DNA of 55,280 bases, taken from Candidatus Omnitrophota bacterium. Lineage in GTDB: Bacteria > Omnitrophota > Gorgyraeia > 2-01-FULL-45-10. The notes under the pieces are model-generated. The model was not told the DNA's origin. It searched no databases and saw nothing but the letters and a program-made list of their open reading frames with translations. Location: the NCBI GenBank assembly GCA_018823705.1, contig JAHJHP010000009.1:1-55280 (forward strand), read 5' to 3'. Positions 25,996-35,246 of this stretch are shown here, piece after piece. The stretch's first letter is position 1. The number at the start of each line of letters is the position of its first letter. Both the position numbers and the translations under genes were made by a program.

Positions 25996-26967
25996 TTATG
26001 CTGACTTCATCCTCTTTCTGACAATAAGCGCCAATCCTGAAATACCACCCAGAATCGTTGAAACCGACAGTATCATATAAGTGACTATGGCCCTCGCCAG
26101 AAACCATGGCGACTCTCTCTTAATAACCAACACGAAGAAGTTCCGGTTAAGATAAAAGAAGGCGGCGAAGATACAGGCCCAGAGAGCGTAAAGCTTAAAT
26201 ACGACACATAACGGTAGTGATACAATCGAGATAAATCCTAATAGCCGTCCCGCTCCTCCGGATACCGATGTGCAATGATTATCAAATTTTCGATACTCGT
26301 CAAACATCTCGACCCACTTCATGGTAGAATAATAATCCGTATAGAGCGCCTTTTTGAATGAGTTGATCTTGACCCTGACAACGAGATCAGGATAAAAATA
26401 TATCGCGCACTGTTCTCTCAGTGCATAGCTGAATTTGACATACTCCACGGTAGCCCCTCTTATGGACTCATCGAATCCGCCGCACTTGAGAAGAGCCTCT
26501 TTTCTGATACCACCAACCGCCGGCGTGAATACAGTCGAAACATTCTCTCTGGGAAGCCACGAATTGAACATTATAGCCTTATATTTTGGAAAGAAACCCT
26601 CATTTTGAGGAGTAATATCAAGATGGCCTATGAACGCCTTCACATCTTCATTCTCGAAATACTTTTTGGCTTTCGATATGGTATCGGGAAAGACGATAAC
26701 GTCGGAATCCAGATACAGGAGCGAATCGAACCTGGCAATTTTCGCTCCGGTGTTCCTGGCTACCGCCGCGCCGCCATTCTTTTCCAAACGTATACAGCGG
26801 GCAAAATCGTAGGCCTCAACTACTCTTTCTATCGCGCGATCGGCCGAGCCATCGTCCACGATTATGGCCTCAAACACAAAATCGATACCTTCGCTCTTTT
26901 TGATCGATTCAAGAAGGCTTTTGACCTCATCCGGATTATTATAAGCCGGCGCTATGATCGATATCAT
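25996..26967 (-). CDS. GT2 glycosyltransferase with C-terminal membrane helices
   Basis: The 323-residue enzyme opens ISIIAPAYNNPDEV and has VDDGSADRAIERV and the acidic motif YLDSDVIVFPDTI. The middle contains GIRKEALLKCGGFDESIRG, typical of acceptor binding in GT2 enzymes. Residues about 235-315 are hydrophobic with two or three helices (LGFISIVSLPLCVVFKLY, AIVTYMILSVSTILGG), anchoring the protein in the inner membrane. It begins 1 base after the methyltransferase stop. The sugar and acceptor are not identifiable. It shares layout with GT2 enzymes that extend lipid-linked glycans. Confidence 0.82.
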   Translation of the reverse strand: MISIIAPAYNNPDEVKSLLESIKKSEGIDFVFEAIIVDDGSADRAIERVVEAYDFARCIRLEKNGGAAVARNTGAKIARFDSLLYLDSDVIVFPDTISKAKKYFENEDVKAFIGHLDITPQNEGFFPKYKAIMFNSWLPRENVSTVFTPAVGGIRKEALLKCGGFDESIRGATVEYVKFSYALREQCAIYFYPDLVVRVKINSFKKALYTDYYSTMKWVEMFDEYRKFDNHCTSVSGGAGRLLGFISIVSLPLCVVFKLYALWACIFAAFFYLNRNFFVLVIKRESPWFLARAIVTYMILSVSTILGGISGLALIVRKRMKSA

Positions 26968-26968
26968 C

Positions 26969-27727
26969 CTACTTCTTCCTGCAGTATACGAGATACGAAT
27001 AACCGATATCGGCGTTCAAAAATGCCTTTTCAATGAAGAGAATGGCTTCATAAAACCTGGATGCTACAGGATAGAGCGCCTTCCATATGCCCGGAAACTT
27101 CAGGATACCGCTATCTTTTGTCCTGGATGCCGCATCATCATTACGCTTATTTCGTTCATAAAATCCCCTGAACAGAAGATGCTGACAAATTAGGTGCACA
27201 GGCAGCAACCCGAAACTCCAGAATATGACAGGGGTAAGGCCGGCCTTCTCCAGCTTTTCCTTAAGATCTTTCTTTTCATATCGTCTTAAATGACCGTAAT
27301 GCTTGTCCGCTTTAGAATAAAGCCGCTGTTTAGCCGGCACCGATATGAAAAAAGCGCCGCCATCCTTTAACAGATCGCCCGAGATATGTTTCAGCAGCTT
27401 CTGATCCTCCCCGACATGCTCCAGGACCTCAAACATAAAGACGGCATCGAACTTATCCTTCAAGCTATCGATCGTCTGATTTTTTACCGATATGAGCTCC
27501 GATGACCTGAATCGTCCGGACGCTATCCTGATCGCCTCTTCTGAAGTATCGATGCCGACTGCCCTGAAACCGCGTTTTTCAAGTTCGGACAAAAATATGC
27601 CGGTACCGCAACCTATCTCGCAACAGCAGGTTCCCGTCGATAATCCCGCGCGGGCAAGCATACGATCAAGAAGCCGGTATTTTGACCAATCGGTCGGTGT
27701 TGTATAGCGTTCCTGCTCCGTCAACAT
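26969..27727 (-). CDS. Class I SAM-dependent methyltransferase
   Basis: The 252-residue protein has the SAM-binding motif I CCEIGCGTGIFLSEL and acidic motif II VGIDTSEEA. Later motifs are FMFEVLEHV and DGGAFFISVPAKQ, followed by HLRRYEKKDL. This is the UbiG-like Methyltransf_11/23 type. In glycan loci such enzymes methylate sugar hydroxyls or carbons, or lipid head groups. The C-terminal region has an extra segment with the hydrophobic stretch FWSFGLLPVHLICQHL. It is the first gene after the B12-type radical SAM gene at 27752 in transcription order. The acceptor is unknown. Confidence 0.85.
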   Translation of the reverse strand: MLTEQERYTTPTDWSKYRLLDRMLARAGLSTGTCCCEIGCGTGIFLSELEKRGFRAVGIDTSEEAIRIASGRFRSSELISVKNQTIDSLKDKFDAVFMFEVLEHVGEDQKLLKHISGDLLKDGGAFFISVPAKQRLYSKADKHYGHLRRYEKKDLKEKLEKAGLTPVIFWSFGLLPVHLICQHLLFRGFYERNKRNDDAASRTKDSGILKFPGIWKALYPVASRFYEAILFIEKAFLNADIGYSYLVYCRKK

Positions 27728-27751
27728 AGCTTATTATTTTCCAATGCTTAT

Positions 27752-29191
27752 TTAATTCAGAAACTCTTTGCGAAACATGAAAAGGAACGTATTAATAGCG
27801 TCCCGTTTCCTGCCGCGCGCCAGGTGAGACAGCAACCTAAAAGACTCTTTTTTATTCTTAAATGAGAGCTTTAGCATATCGCATATGAACGCCGGATTCA
27901 ACATGTATCCCAGGGCGCTGGTCTTATTATATTTCTGCATATCCTCGAACTCTCTTTTAAGCTCATCTCCCGTAAGAGTCGCCGTCATCACCGGAGATTC
28001 CATAGTCTGCCAGTTTATGGGCGCCGTGGGATCGATCCATCTGTTCTTCACCGCAACATCATATAGCTCAGTGCCCGGAAACGGTGTTGAAAAGAAACAC
28101 CCGAGGAACGCCGGCTTGATCTGGTCAAGAAGCGCCCTCGTCATCGCGATATCTTCCCTGGTTTCGCCGGGAGATCCAACCATGACCGTAGCGACCGGAC
28201 GGATGCCATGCCTTTTGCATATTTCGAACGCCCGCTTAGTCTCATCCAGCTTTATCCCCTTATGGAGGCTGTCCAATACCCGTTGCGAACCTGATTCGAC
28301 TCCAAAATCTATCTGGACACAACCCGATGAGCGCATAGACCGGGCCATAACGTCAGTAAATGTGTCTACGCGTGCCTGGCAGGCCCATGTAAGATCAAGC
28401 TTGCGCGCATTAAGTCCGTCGCAAAATTCCACAACACGCTTTTCTTTGATAGAAAAAGTATCGTCGATTATCCAAAGGCCCTCTATGTCGTATATTTTTT
28501 TAAGCCACTCCACCTCATCCAGCACCCTGGATATGCCAAATTCTCTGACGACCCTGCCATGCACCGCCCTGCAGCAGAACGTGCATCGGGCGGGACATCC
28601 TCTTGCCGTCATAACGAGTCCGCACCTAAGCCAAAGCCCGCGGATCGCATAAGTCCTTCTGGCAAACCTGCGGCTATCAATGAGGTGATATGCCGGAAAT
28701 GGTAAGGCGTCAAGGTTAGTGATAAAAGGCCTTTGGCCGGTCAGGATCGGAAAGCCATCCTTGACATGCGCTATGCCTTTTATGCCGCTAATATCGGCGT
28801 CGCTACACATCGCATTAGCCAACTCAAGCATCGTATTCTCGCCCTCACCTACACAGACAACGTCCGCCCCCCATGAAAGAGCATCACCATACATAAGCGT
28901 CGGGTGTACGCCTCCTGCGATGATCTTTATATCCTTAAATTTACTTTTTATGAACCCTATCAGGCCTTTTGATATCTCAGCCTGAGGAGTCATAAACGTT
29001 ATGCCGATAGCGTCCGGCAAGTATCCGCTGATCTCCCTCTCCGCCAATATATTTCTTGCCTCTTCATCCATCATGTAAGGTATCTCTAATACCTTCACTT
29101 CATGTCCGTTATGTTCCAGGACCGCTGCGATATACAAAATGCCGAAAGGCGGCTGTGTAAGACGTTCGGGATTGATAAATAGAAATCTCAT
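27752..29191 (-). CDS. B12-binding-type radical SAM protein
   Basis: The protein begins MRFLFINPERLTQPPFGILYIAAVLEHNGHEVKVLE, the classic opening of the cobalamin domain, then IIAGGVHPTLM. The radical SAM motif is RGCPARCTFC (Cys at 199, 203 and 206), with IIDDTFSIKEKRV and GVESGSQRVLDSL. Late elements are PGETREDIA and TPFPGTELYDV. The frame is open to an ATG at 29239, but the ATG at 29191 matches the family start and overlaps the GT39 stop by exactly 4 bases. It is therefore translationally coupled to the GT39-like gene. Substrate unknown. Confidence 0.92.
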   Translation of the reverse strand: MRFLFINPERLTQPPFGILYIAAVLEHNGHEVKVLEIPYMMDEEARNILAEREISGYLPDAIGITFMTPQAEISKGLIGFIKSKFKDIKIIAGGVHPTLMYGDALSWGADVVCVGEGENTMLELANAMCSDADISGIKGIAHVKDGFPILTGQRPFITNLDALPFPAYHLIDSRRFARRTYAIRGLWLRCGLVMTARGCPARCTFCCRAVHGRVVREFGISRVLDEVEWLKKIYDIEGLWIIDDTFSIKEKRVVEFCDGLNARKLDLTWACQARVDTFTDVMARSMRSSGCVQIDFGVESGSQRVLDSLHKGIKLDETKRAFEICKRHGIRPVATVMVGSPGETREDIAMTRALLDQIKPAFLGCFFSTPFPGTELYDVAVKNRWIDPTAPINWQTMESPVMTATLTGDELKREFEDMQKYNKTSALGYMLNPAFICDMLKLSFKNKKESFRLLSHLARGRKRDAINTFLFMFRKEFLN

Positions 29192-31083
29192 GCTATCTTC
29201 TCTTTTGCGTTCTTTAGCGCCGAGGATATAAATACCCATATCGTGTAGACACAGAACGACATAATTATGTATAGGAATGGCCTCATGGGAGCGCCGTAGC
29301 GAGGCCCTATTGTTAGAAAAAGTATCCCGTGAAAGAACGTATAAAACATTATGACAAGAAGCGCTAGCACCTTTAGATATGTCTTTCTCTTAGAAAAAAT
29401 AAATACAAAAAAGCTGGCAAAGAGGATCAGTATGCTGTAGAACTCCAATTTTGACGCGTACCTATTGGGGCATTGCGAACTGTTCATAAGGAATACGGGA
29501 TCAAAACTGCCAAACTTCGGCCAGAGATAAAGATTTCGCAAGCGCTTTGGCACTATCCGGCCATACGCTATCAGGATATCTTTTGGCTTTGCAAGGACTG
29601 CCCTGACGCTTCCGCCAAAATCTGTTACAGGATCCCTCATGCCAAGCTCGATGAGTCTTTTGTTGCTGGGAACCATCTGTTCTCCCCATGCCGCGGAACC
29701 GCACGCCCATAAAAGCGAACCTGTCCTGTAGACAAGAACGAACTTATGCGTATTTATGTAATTTACACAGGTGATGGGGGCTATCGCCAGAAACGTGATC
29801 ATGACAAATAAAGCCGCATCGCGCAATCTCTTCATTATAAGGCCCCTGCCGTACACTCTGCCCCAAATAGCGATCCACGGTAACGCAAAGATAATAAGCA
29901 CTAAGCCGAGCATCCTCATGATAGTCGCGAGGGCTAGTGAAATACCTGCCAAAAGCAAAAACGCGATTGCTTTCAAATCTTTAGCGCACTCTCTATAAAA
30001 TAGAAGAAAAAGGATCGTCAATGTGATAAGCGGTATATAAAGCGCTTCTGTATTCAAAGTAGCCGTAAGATGGATCAGGGCTGTATCCGACGCGGCGCCG
30101 AGAGCGGCAAGAAAAGAAACCGCGACACTACCGGTTATTCTTTTTGACAATACGAATACGGCGCAACACAACAAGGCCCCTATGGCAGACTGGACGATGC
30201 CGATAGCCATGTAACTATGGCCAAAGACCTTATATACGGCCGATATCAGCACCGAATAAAATAACATCCACTGATGCGGTGATTCTCTCAGGAAACTCAT
30301 CGGATCAGCAGCTCCTTTTAATCCCCACGCATTGTATGCGTCTCCGTCATCGCTGGCCAGTGGATACCTGGGCCCCTCGATCCTTAAGAGATTGATCAAA
30401 AAGACCACCCTCGCCACAAACGCCAGGATAAATATCAACTTCAAAAGTCTGTCCTCTCTTGACAGCCACTTCACTGCGCGCGCGAATGCGTCTCTTATCC
30501 CGGGAATTGGATTTTTTTGGATCATGACGCATAGCGATATTATGAGAGCAGTATCCAGAGCGATAGCCGTGCCAATATGACCGCATCGATAATAGAAGAA
30601 TATCGCATATAGCGCTAATAATGATACCGGCAGGAAAGCTATCTTTCCTAAAACCGTAACGCTCTCTCTTTTTAAAAACATGGATACGATAATATAAGCA
30701 CCCCACACAACTATGCACGACGTCACCACGAACACAAATATGTTTATATATAACACGTAGACGCCGGAGATCCGTACTCCCGCCCATACCTGTTTCTGAG
30801 TGTCAAGCATGGCAGGGTACATGTCCAATAAAAATCCCAGAATTATCCCGTATGCGCACGCTTTCTTCCAGGGTTCACGCGCCACATATCGCAGGGCCGC
30901 TATAAAGATGAGCGTAAGCGCCCATTGATAGGCAGGCAGTATGATGTCCCTGAATATGAGCTTGATGCTGAAGATATCGGCGTACGGCGATCCCTGCAAT
31001 AATAAAAAGACGATCGAATAAACGATCCCCACTACCGACACTACCAATGACCTGTGGGAAATTTTTCCGGATATAACCATCAT
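29188..31083 (-). CDS. GT39-like polytopic membrane glycosyltransferase
   Basis: The 631-residue protein has about 13 or more predicted helices. After the early helices a periplasmic loop contains YPLASDDGDAYNAWGL, where the acidic D residues suit the catalytic or metal-binding position of PMT/ArnT-type enzymes. The middle helices are interrupted by DTALIHLTATLNTEALYIPL, a segment typical of this family. The long C-terminal soluble part includes WACGSAAWGEQM. I infer transfer of a polyprenyl-linked sugar on the periplasmic side. The first two codons are ATGATG; GGAG precedes them. It overlaps its downstream radical SAM gene by 4 bases and the upstream methyltransferase by 4. Confidence 0.75.
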   Translation of the reverse strand: MMVISGKISHRSLVVSVVGIVYSIVFLLLQGSPYADIFSIKLIFRDIILPAYQWALTLIFIAALRYVAREPWKKACAYGIILGFLLDMYPAMLDTQKQVWAGVRISGVYVLYINIFVFVVTSCIVVWGAYIIVSMFLKRESVTVLGKIAFLPVSLLALYAIFFYYRCGHIGTAIALDTALIISLCVMIQKNPIPGIRDAFARAVKWLSREDRLLKLIFILAFVARVVFLINLLRIEGPRYPLASDDGDAYNAWGLKGAADPMSFLRESPHQWMLFYSVLISAVYKVFGHSYMAIGIVQSAIGALLCCAVFVLSKRITGSVAVSFLAALGAASDTALIHLTATLNTEALYIPLITLTILFLLFYRECAKDLKAIAFLLLAGISLALATIMRMLGLVLIIFALPWIAIWGRVYGRGLIMKRLRDAALFVMITFLAIAPITCVNYINTHKFVLVYRTGSLLWACGSAAWGEQMVPSNKRLIELGMRDPVTDFGGSVRAVLAKPKDILIAYGRIVPKRLRNLYLWPKFGSFDPVFLMNSSQCPNRYASKLEFYSILILFASFFVFIFSKRKTYLKVLALLVIMFYTFFHGILFLTIGPRYGAPMRPFLYIIMSFCVYTIWVFISSALKNAKEKIA

Positions 31084-31817
31084 CGCTCCTTTACCGCCAC
31101 CGCAAAGACACTGACCCCAAAAGGAAAACCTGTCGTTATGCTGATCCCATTCTCTATCTTCAGGAGGCGCGTCAGGAATGTATTTACCCCGGGATTGACA
31201 CTGTAGAATTGGTCTTTCTTATCACGTTTCTTACTGAAGAATAATCTCTGGAATATCCTTACTACACTTGTCGGAAAGAACAGGCTGAAATTCCAGTAAG
31301 ATCCCCTGCATACTCGAAAATTAGCTTCTTTTAAGAGCCGCGTGAGTCCGGGCCTGGAGTACCGCCTGCAATGATGGTTGACCTCATCGTGTTCGCTCCA
31401 TAAAAAACCGAAGGCAGGAACAAAGACGATCAACCTGCCGCCTGTTTTCAACACTCTATTCCATTCGGCCAACGCACGGGAATCTTCCCTGATATGCTCC
31501 AGAACATCCGATATTATCACCACGTCGAATTTATCATTGCCAAATCCAAGCCTGGCCCCGTCCATTACGAACGATAGGCCTTCGTTCCTTTCTCTGCAAA
31601 GGCCTATCGCCTTTTCGCTTATATCCACACCATAAAGGTCGTCATATCCGCATGCCTTCAAATCCTTAAGAAGAGCGCCTCCCGAACATCCTACATCCAG
31701 TATCCTGGAACTTTTATCGAAAGCGCCTACTATGCGGGTTATGATATCCCTGCGCCCCGCAAACCACCAGTAATCTTCCTCGATACGATGGCATTTAGTT
31801 TCGTAAGCTTTATCCAT
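31080..31817 (-). CDS. Class I SAM-dependent methyltransferase
   Basis: The 245-residue protein has motif I ILDVGCSGGALLKDL, motif II YGVDISEKAIGL, then ISDVLEHIREDS and GGRLIVFVPAFGFLWSEHDEVNHH. The HHCRRYSRPGL segment closely matches the HLRRYEKKDL segment of the methyltransferase at 26969, so the two are related. The N-terminal CHRIEEDYWWFAGRRDII is typical of enzymes that act on sugars or glycolipids in polysaccharide loci. It is translationally coupled to the GT39-like gene downstream by a 4-base overlap. The acceptor is unknown. Confidence 0.85.
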   Translation of the reverse strand: MDKAYETKCHRIEEDYWWFAGRRDIITRIVGAFDKSSRILDVGCSGGALLKDLKACGYDDLYGVDISEKAIGLCRERNEGLSFVMDGARLGFGNDKFDVVIISDVLEHIREDSRALAEWNRVLKTGGRLIVFVPAFGFLWSEHDEVNHHCRRYSRPGLTRLLKEANFRVCRGSYWNFSLFFPTSVVRIFQRLFFSKKRDKKDQFYSVNPGVNTFLTRLLKIENGISITTGFPFGVSVFAVAVKER

Positions 31818-31823
31818 AGCGGT

Positions 31824-32840
31824 TCACCTCTTCCTGCCGATCATAACGAAAAACCCGCCTTCGTTCTTCCCGGTTAAAAGCAACTGAGCCTGAACGCAAA
31901 AATGGTCAAACCGGCTACCCTTCGGATTAGGCTTAAAGAGCTTCTCATCCTGATGAAAACCGGACAAGGCTCGTGACTTCGGTATGCTGTTTACGAAATC
32001 AAATCCCGTATCGTCAAACCACCTCATAACCTCGCCGATCGTATGCTTCGATTCATGCGGATTTTTATACTGATCCATGAACCAGGTAAACTTTTTCAGA
32101 TCCCCGATACTTGATTTTCTGAGGTATGGATCTAAAAACGTCAACCTGTCTCCTAAAAGATTGAACACGATTCGTCTCGCGTCAGTCGTAAGCCGTCCGT
32201 ACTTATTGTAGAGGCCTATTATAATATACCCGCCCTTCCTGACGAGCCTCGCTATCGACTTAAAACCGCCGAATGGGTCACTCGTATGATGGAGAACTCC
32301 ATTGGATATGACAAGTGAGAAGCTCTCTTTTTTGAATATCGGACTAAAAAGATTCATCTGATAAAAACCCGTTCTATCTATCCTGTTCTTCTCCCTGAAA
32401 TCATTTGCGAGTTTCAATGAGTTAAAACACATATCCGCTCCGAAAAGAAATCTGTGCGCGATGCCCAGGTAGTTTGTGAGCTGGCCTGTACCGCAGCCTA
32501 CCTCGAGGACACGGGTATTGAAAGGTATCTGCTCGTTCAACAGCCGCGCAAATATGCCACTCTCGGCCTTTTCAATTAAATCCCCTGTCGTCTCCATCTT
32601 CTCGTAATTCGGGAACGGCGTCTTTTCGTAGAAAGACTTAACGACATGTGTCACATCGCGCTTTGAGGAATCCCATTCATTGGGCCAGAATAAAAGAGGT
32701 ATCCCGGATTCTGTTGAAAAAGTATTCTTGCAGCCGGCACAGGTTATCGTATCACCGCACACGGCGAGATCCTTGCCGCATGCCGGGCACACAAATATCT
32801 CCAGGTGATCGATCATGTGTTTTAGTAACAGTCCGGTCAT
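31824..32840 (-). CDS. SAM-dependent methyltransferase with N-terminal zinc ribbon
   Basis: The 338-residue protein has a zinc-ribbon (CPACGK ... CAGCKN, a Trm112-like module ending GIPLLFWPNEW) in the first 55 residues. A class I methyltransferase follows, with VLEVGCGTGQLTNYL, FSLVISNGVLHHTSDP and GGYIIIGLYNKYGR. The C-terminal 100 residues are an added domain. Such fusions are common among methyltransferases of unknown acceptor in surface-glycan loci. It lies between the other methyltransferase and the SGNH hydrolase gene. Its stop lies 6 bases upstream of the next start. Confidence 0.82.
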   Translation of the reverse strand: MTGLLLKHMIDHLEIFVCPACGKDLAVCGDTITCAGCKNTFSTESGIPLLFWPNEWDSSKRDVTHVVKSFYEKTPFPNYEKMETTGDLIEKAESGIFARLLNEQIPFNTRVLEVGCGTGQLTNYLGIAHRFLFGADMCFNSLKLANDFREKNRIDRTGFYQMNLFSPIFKKESFSLVISNGVLHHTSDPFGGFKSIARLVRKGGYIIIGLYNKYGRLTTDARRIVFNLLGDRLTFLDPYLRKSSIGDLKKFTWFMDQYKNPHESKHTIGEVMRWFDDTGFDFVNSIPKSRALSGFHQDEKLFKPNPKGSRFDHFCVQAQLLLTGKNEGGFFVMIGRKR

Positions 32841-34036
32841 AGAAGAACCTCGTCATTGATGATATAATCCTTTATCTCCTTCGCCAGCGCATCAGCTATG
32901 ACTTCATTTCCCAACGCTGTGAGATGAGCCGTATCGTAAAAAACATCATCCGGTGTAAAGTTCGTCAATGCGATATGAAAATCCACGACCGGGACGGACA
33001 TCTCTCTGCCTATCTCATCCAATATATCGCGCGTTCGAGAATGCAGGTAGTAATAGGCATCCTCCCTCGCCACAGGCGCACCCGCCTCAAGCTTCTGCGC
33101 AATACTCCGCACCAGATCTTTGTCAAATGACATGTCATAGCCTTTAATGTATGCCCCTTGCTTTGCCAGAATGATCCCGATATTATTCTTCTTCGCGAGA
33201 GCAACTATCTTCCTCACGCTCTCTGAATAATTCGACAGTGAATTTCTCATGTCCGATATATTGTATATTTTCCTGATGTATAAACATCTCTTCTCCAGGA
33301 CTATCGCGAATAAAAGGCTCTTGTTATATAATAAACTCAGCAGGCGAGGTACCGCTCTGAAGATCTTGGCGACAGGGCCTAAACTGTCGAGGCTGTGATA
33401 ATCGTTAAAGGCTTCACAGAACGTTACCATATCCGGCTGATATTTTAAAATATCATACTTTAACAAGCTAAGCAGGGCCGCGGATGAACTGCCCATGAAG
33501 CCTGCGTTTATTACCTCTGCCTTTACAGGGAGATTGAAGGAGCTAAGTTTTCGCTGTAAAACCGAAGGGTAATCTTTACCGTCTTCCACCTCAAGCCCCT
33601 CGGTCGTCGACCCTCCCATGCAAAATATTCTATAAATACCTTTTGGTTTTATCTTCGAGAATTCGTTCCCTCTAAAACCCAGGCTGTTTATCCTGATCTT
33701 AAAATTATGAAAACCATAGTGCTGTTTGTAAACACCGGGCACAGATTTATAATATACGACATCTCCCGATGTAGTCACTACGCGATGCTTTACTGTGTCG
33801 TATACCACTATCCTATCTTTTCCCGCTGCCATCATATTTTCTCCCGCTGCCACGTTCGCCGATGCGGCGGTCACTCTACCTGTAGTGCTGCTTGCAAAAC
33901 CATACGTAAGAAAATGCGGCTTATGATATTTTATCGAAAAATATACCCTGCTTCCTAATTCAAGCGATAATAGCAGTAACAGCGCGGGAATTATGGAAAA
34001 TAACGCTATCTTTATCATTGAATATTTTCTCTTCAT
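32837..34036 (-). CDS. Membrane-anchored SGNH/GDSL-type esterase or acetyltransferase
   Basis: The 399-residue protein begins with a basic tail and one membrane helix (IALFSIIPALLLLLSL). The soluble domain, probably periplasmic, has the SGNH blocks: GGSTTEG with nucleophilic Ser, NAGFMGSSSA with Gly, EAFNDYHS with Asn, and DTAHLTALGN with the Asp-x-x-His pair. This suits an O-acyl esterase or acyltransferase modifying the exported glycan. The first 120 residues, between the helix and block I, include RVTAASANVA and YKSVPGVYKQHY and are not recognised. It overlaps the downstream methyltransferase by 4 bases. A 10-bp A/T-rich inverted repeat lies just before its start codon. Confidence 0.85.
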   Translation of the reverse strand: MKRKYSMIKIALFSIIPALLLLLSLELGSRVYFSIKYHKPHFLTYGFASSTTGRVTAASANVAAGENMMAAGKDRIVVYDTVKHRVVTTSGDVVYYKSVPGVYKQHYGFHNFKIRINSLGFRGNEFSKIKPKGIYRIFCMGGSTTEGLEVEDGKDYPSVLQRKLSSFNLPVKAEVINAGFMGSSSAALLSLLKYDILKYQPDMVTFCEAFNDYHSLDSLGPVAKIFRAVPRLLSLLYNKSLLFAIVLEKRCLYIRKIYNISDMRNSLSNYSESVRKIVALAKKNNIGIILAKQGAYIKGYDMSFDKDLVRSIAQKLEAGAPVAREDAYYYLHSRTRDILDEIGREMSVPVVDFHIALTNFTPDDVFYDTAHLTALGNEVIADALAKEIKDYIINDEVLL

Positions 34037-34068
34037 ATAAAATAATTTCCTTGTTCGTATTATTTTAT
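34037..34068. repeat. A/T-rich hairpin just upstream of the SGNH start
   Basis: ATAAAATAAT (34037-34046) and ATTATTTTAT (34059-34068) are perfect complements with a 12-base loop. In the transcript this is a hairpin covering the end of the GT4 gene and the beginning of the SGNH gene. The likely ribosome-binding sequence AAGGA is in the loop. It could affect translation of the SGNH gene or act as a weak attenuator. In AT-rich sequence it may also be chance. Confidence 0.4.
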
Positions 34069-35235
34069 TGTCTTACCGGCTATCAAATCACCGTACAATA
34101 ACCCTATATCCTTTGCGAGCCGCTCCTTTGAAAATCTGTTTATGACAAAACCCCTGCCCTTAGCGCCAAGCTCGGTCCTTAATTTATCGTCCATTAGAAG
34201 CGATGTGAGCCTATCTGAAAGAGATGCCGCGTCCCCGGATTTAACAAGTAGCCCATTCATCCCGTCCTCGATAAGGTCTCTAACGCCACCGACATCCGTG
34301 GATATCACCGCTCTTCCGGACGCCATCGCCTCTATTAAAGAGACTGGAGTGCCTTCGTTCAGAGATGTCAATGCGACCACATCCAGGTCCGCATAGACCG
34401 GCGCCAGATCCTCGATCCATCCGGTTAATATCAACCGATCCTTAATACCGAGTTTTTCGGCATAATCCTCTATATTGCCTCTCATCTCACCATCGCCGAC
34501 CACTACGAACTTTACGCGTGGCCATAAAGGAGAGTTTTTCATCTCAGCCGCCGCCTCAAGGAACATCCTATGGTTCTTTATCGGCACAAGCCTGCCGACT
34601 ATGCCCACGAGCAGCGTATCCGGCGAAACACCGAGGCGCTTCCTGAATGAACCCTTTTCGGATTCACAAGCCGCAAATCTGTCAAGCTCAAGCCCAAGCG
34701 GTATAACGACGCTTTTAGACTCGCTTACCACTTTAAGTCGATTCACTATATCAGCCCTGACACGCTCGCTTACCATGATCACTTTATCTGTGAATAACGC
34801 CAGGAGCTTTTCTATCAATACGAATATATTTGCCTTAACCGGATTGAAATAACCGTCAAAGACGTGGCCGTGGAAAGTGTGAACCTTTACAGGCACTCCT
34901 GCGATGATAGCTGCAAACCTTCCGAGCGTACCCGCTTTAGCCATGTGGGTATGAACGATATCGGGCCTTTCTTTCCTGATCAGCCGATAGATATCACGAA
35001 ACGCCCTAAAATCATTCTTGATTGATATCTCTCTCGTAAGTCCGGGGATAACTATGGGATCGATCCCTTTGCTTCTTGCAAAATCCGCCATGTCCCCCTC
35101 AGACTCGCTAACGCTTCCCGTAACCAGGATGTTCTTATAAACACCCCCGTCATTTAAAGAGCTGGATAGCAGTATCGCGTGTATAGCCGGCCCGCCTATA
35201 TTGAGCCTTGTTATTATCCTTAGCACCTTGACCAT
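34060..35235 (-). CDS. GT4 glycosyltransferase (GT-B fold)
   Basis: The 391-residue enzyme starts VLRIITRLNIGGPAIHAILL, the usual opening of GT4 family enzymes. The N-terminal domain has HTHMAKAGTLGR. The C-terminal nucleotide-sugar domain has VGRLVPIKNHRM, VVVGDGEMRG, LILTGWIED and the EGTPVSLIEAMASGRAVISTDVGG motif, which contains the E-x7-E pair. It acts at the cytoplasmic face, elongating a lipid-linked glycan, with GDP- or UDP-activated sugar. It is the last gene before the SGNH gene in transcription order. Sugar unknown. Confidence 0.92.
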   Translation of the reverse strand: MVKVLRIITRLNIGGPAIHAILLSSSLNDGGVYKNILVTGSVSESEGDMADFARSKGIDPIVIPGLTREISIKNDFRAFRDIYRLIRKERPDIVHTHMAKAGTLGRFAAIIAGVPVKVHTFHGHVFDGYFNPVKANIFVLIEKLLALFTDKVIMVSERVRADIVNRLKVVSESKSVVIPLGLELDRFAACESEKGSFRKRLGVSPDTLLVGIVGRLVPIKNHRMFLEAAAEMKNSPLWPRVKFVVVGDGEMRGNIEDYAEKLGIKDRLILTGWIEDLAPVYADLDVVALTSLNEGTPVSLIEAMASGRAVISTDVGGVRDLIEDGMNGLLVKSGDAASLSDRLTSLLMDDKLRTELGAKGRGFVINRFSKERLAKDIGLLYGDLIAGKTIK

Positions 35236-35246
35236 TTTAACCTGAC

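Noticed and set aside
25979-26107. Longer N-terminus for the GtrB-like GT2 at 25052
   Set aside because: It overlaps the upstream GT2 by 112 bases, while the ATG at 25978 has a good GGAGG site five bases upstream.
27885-28652. 255-codon open frame on the plus strand
   Set aside because: It is entirely antisense to the B12-type radical SAM gene at 27752-29191, which has all expected motifs.
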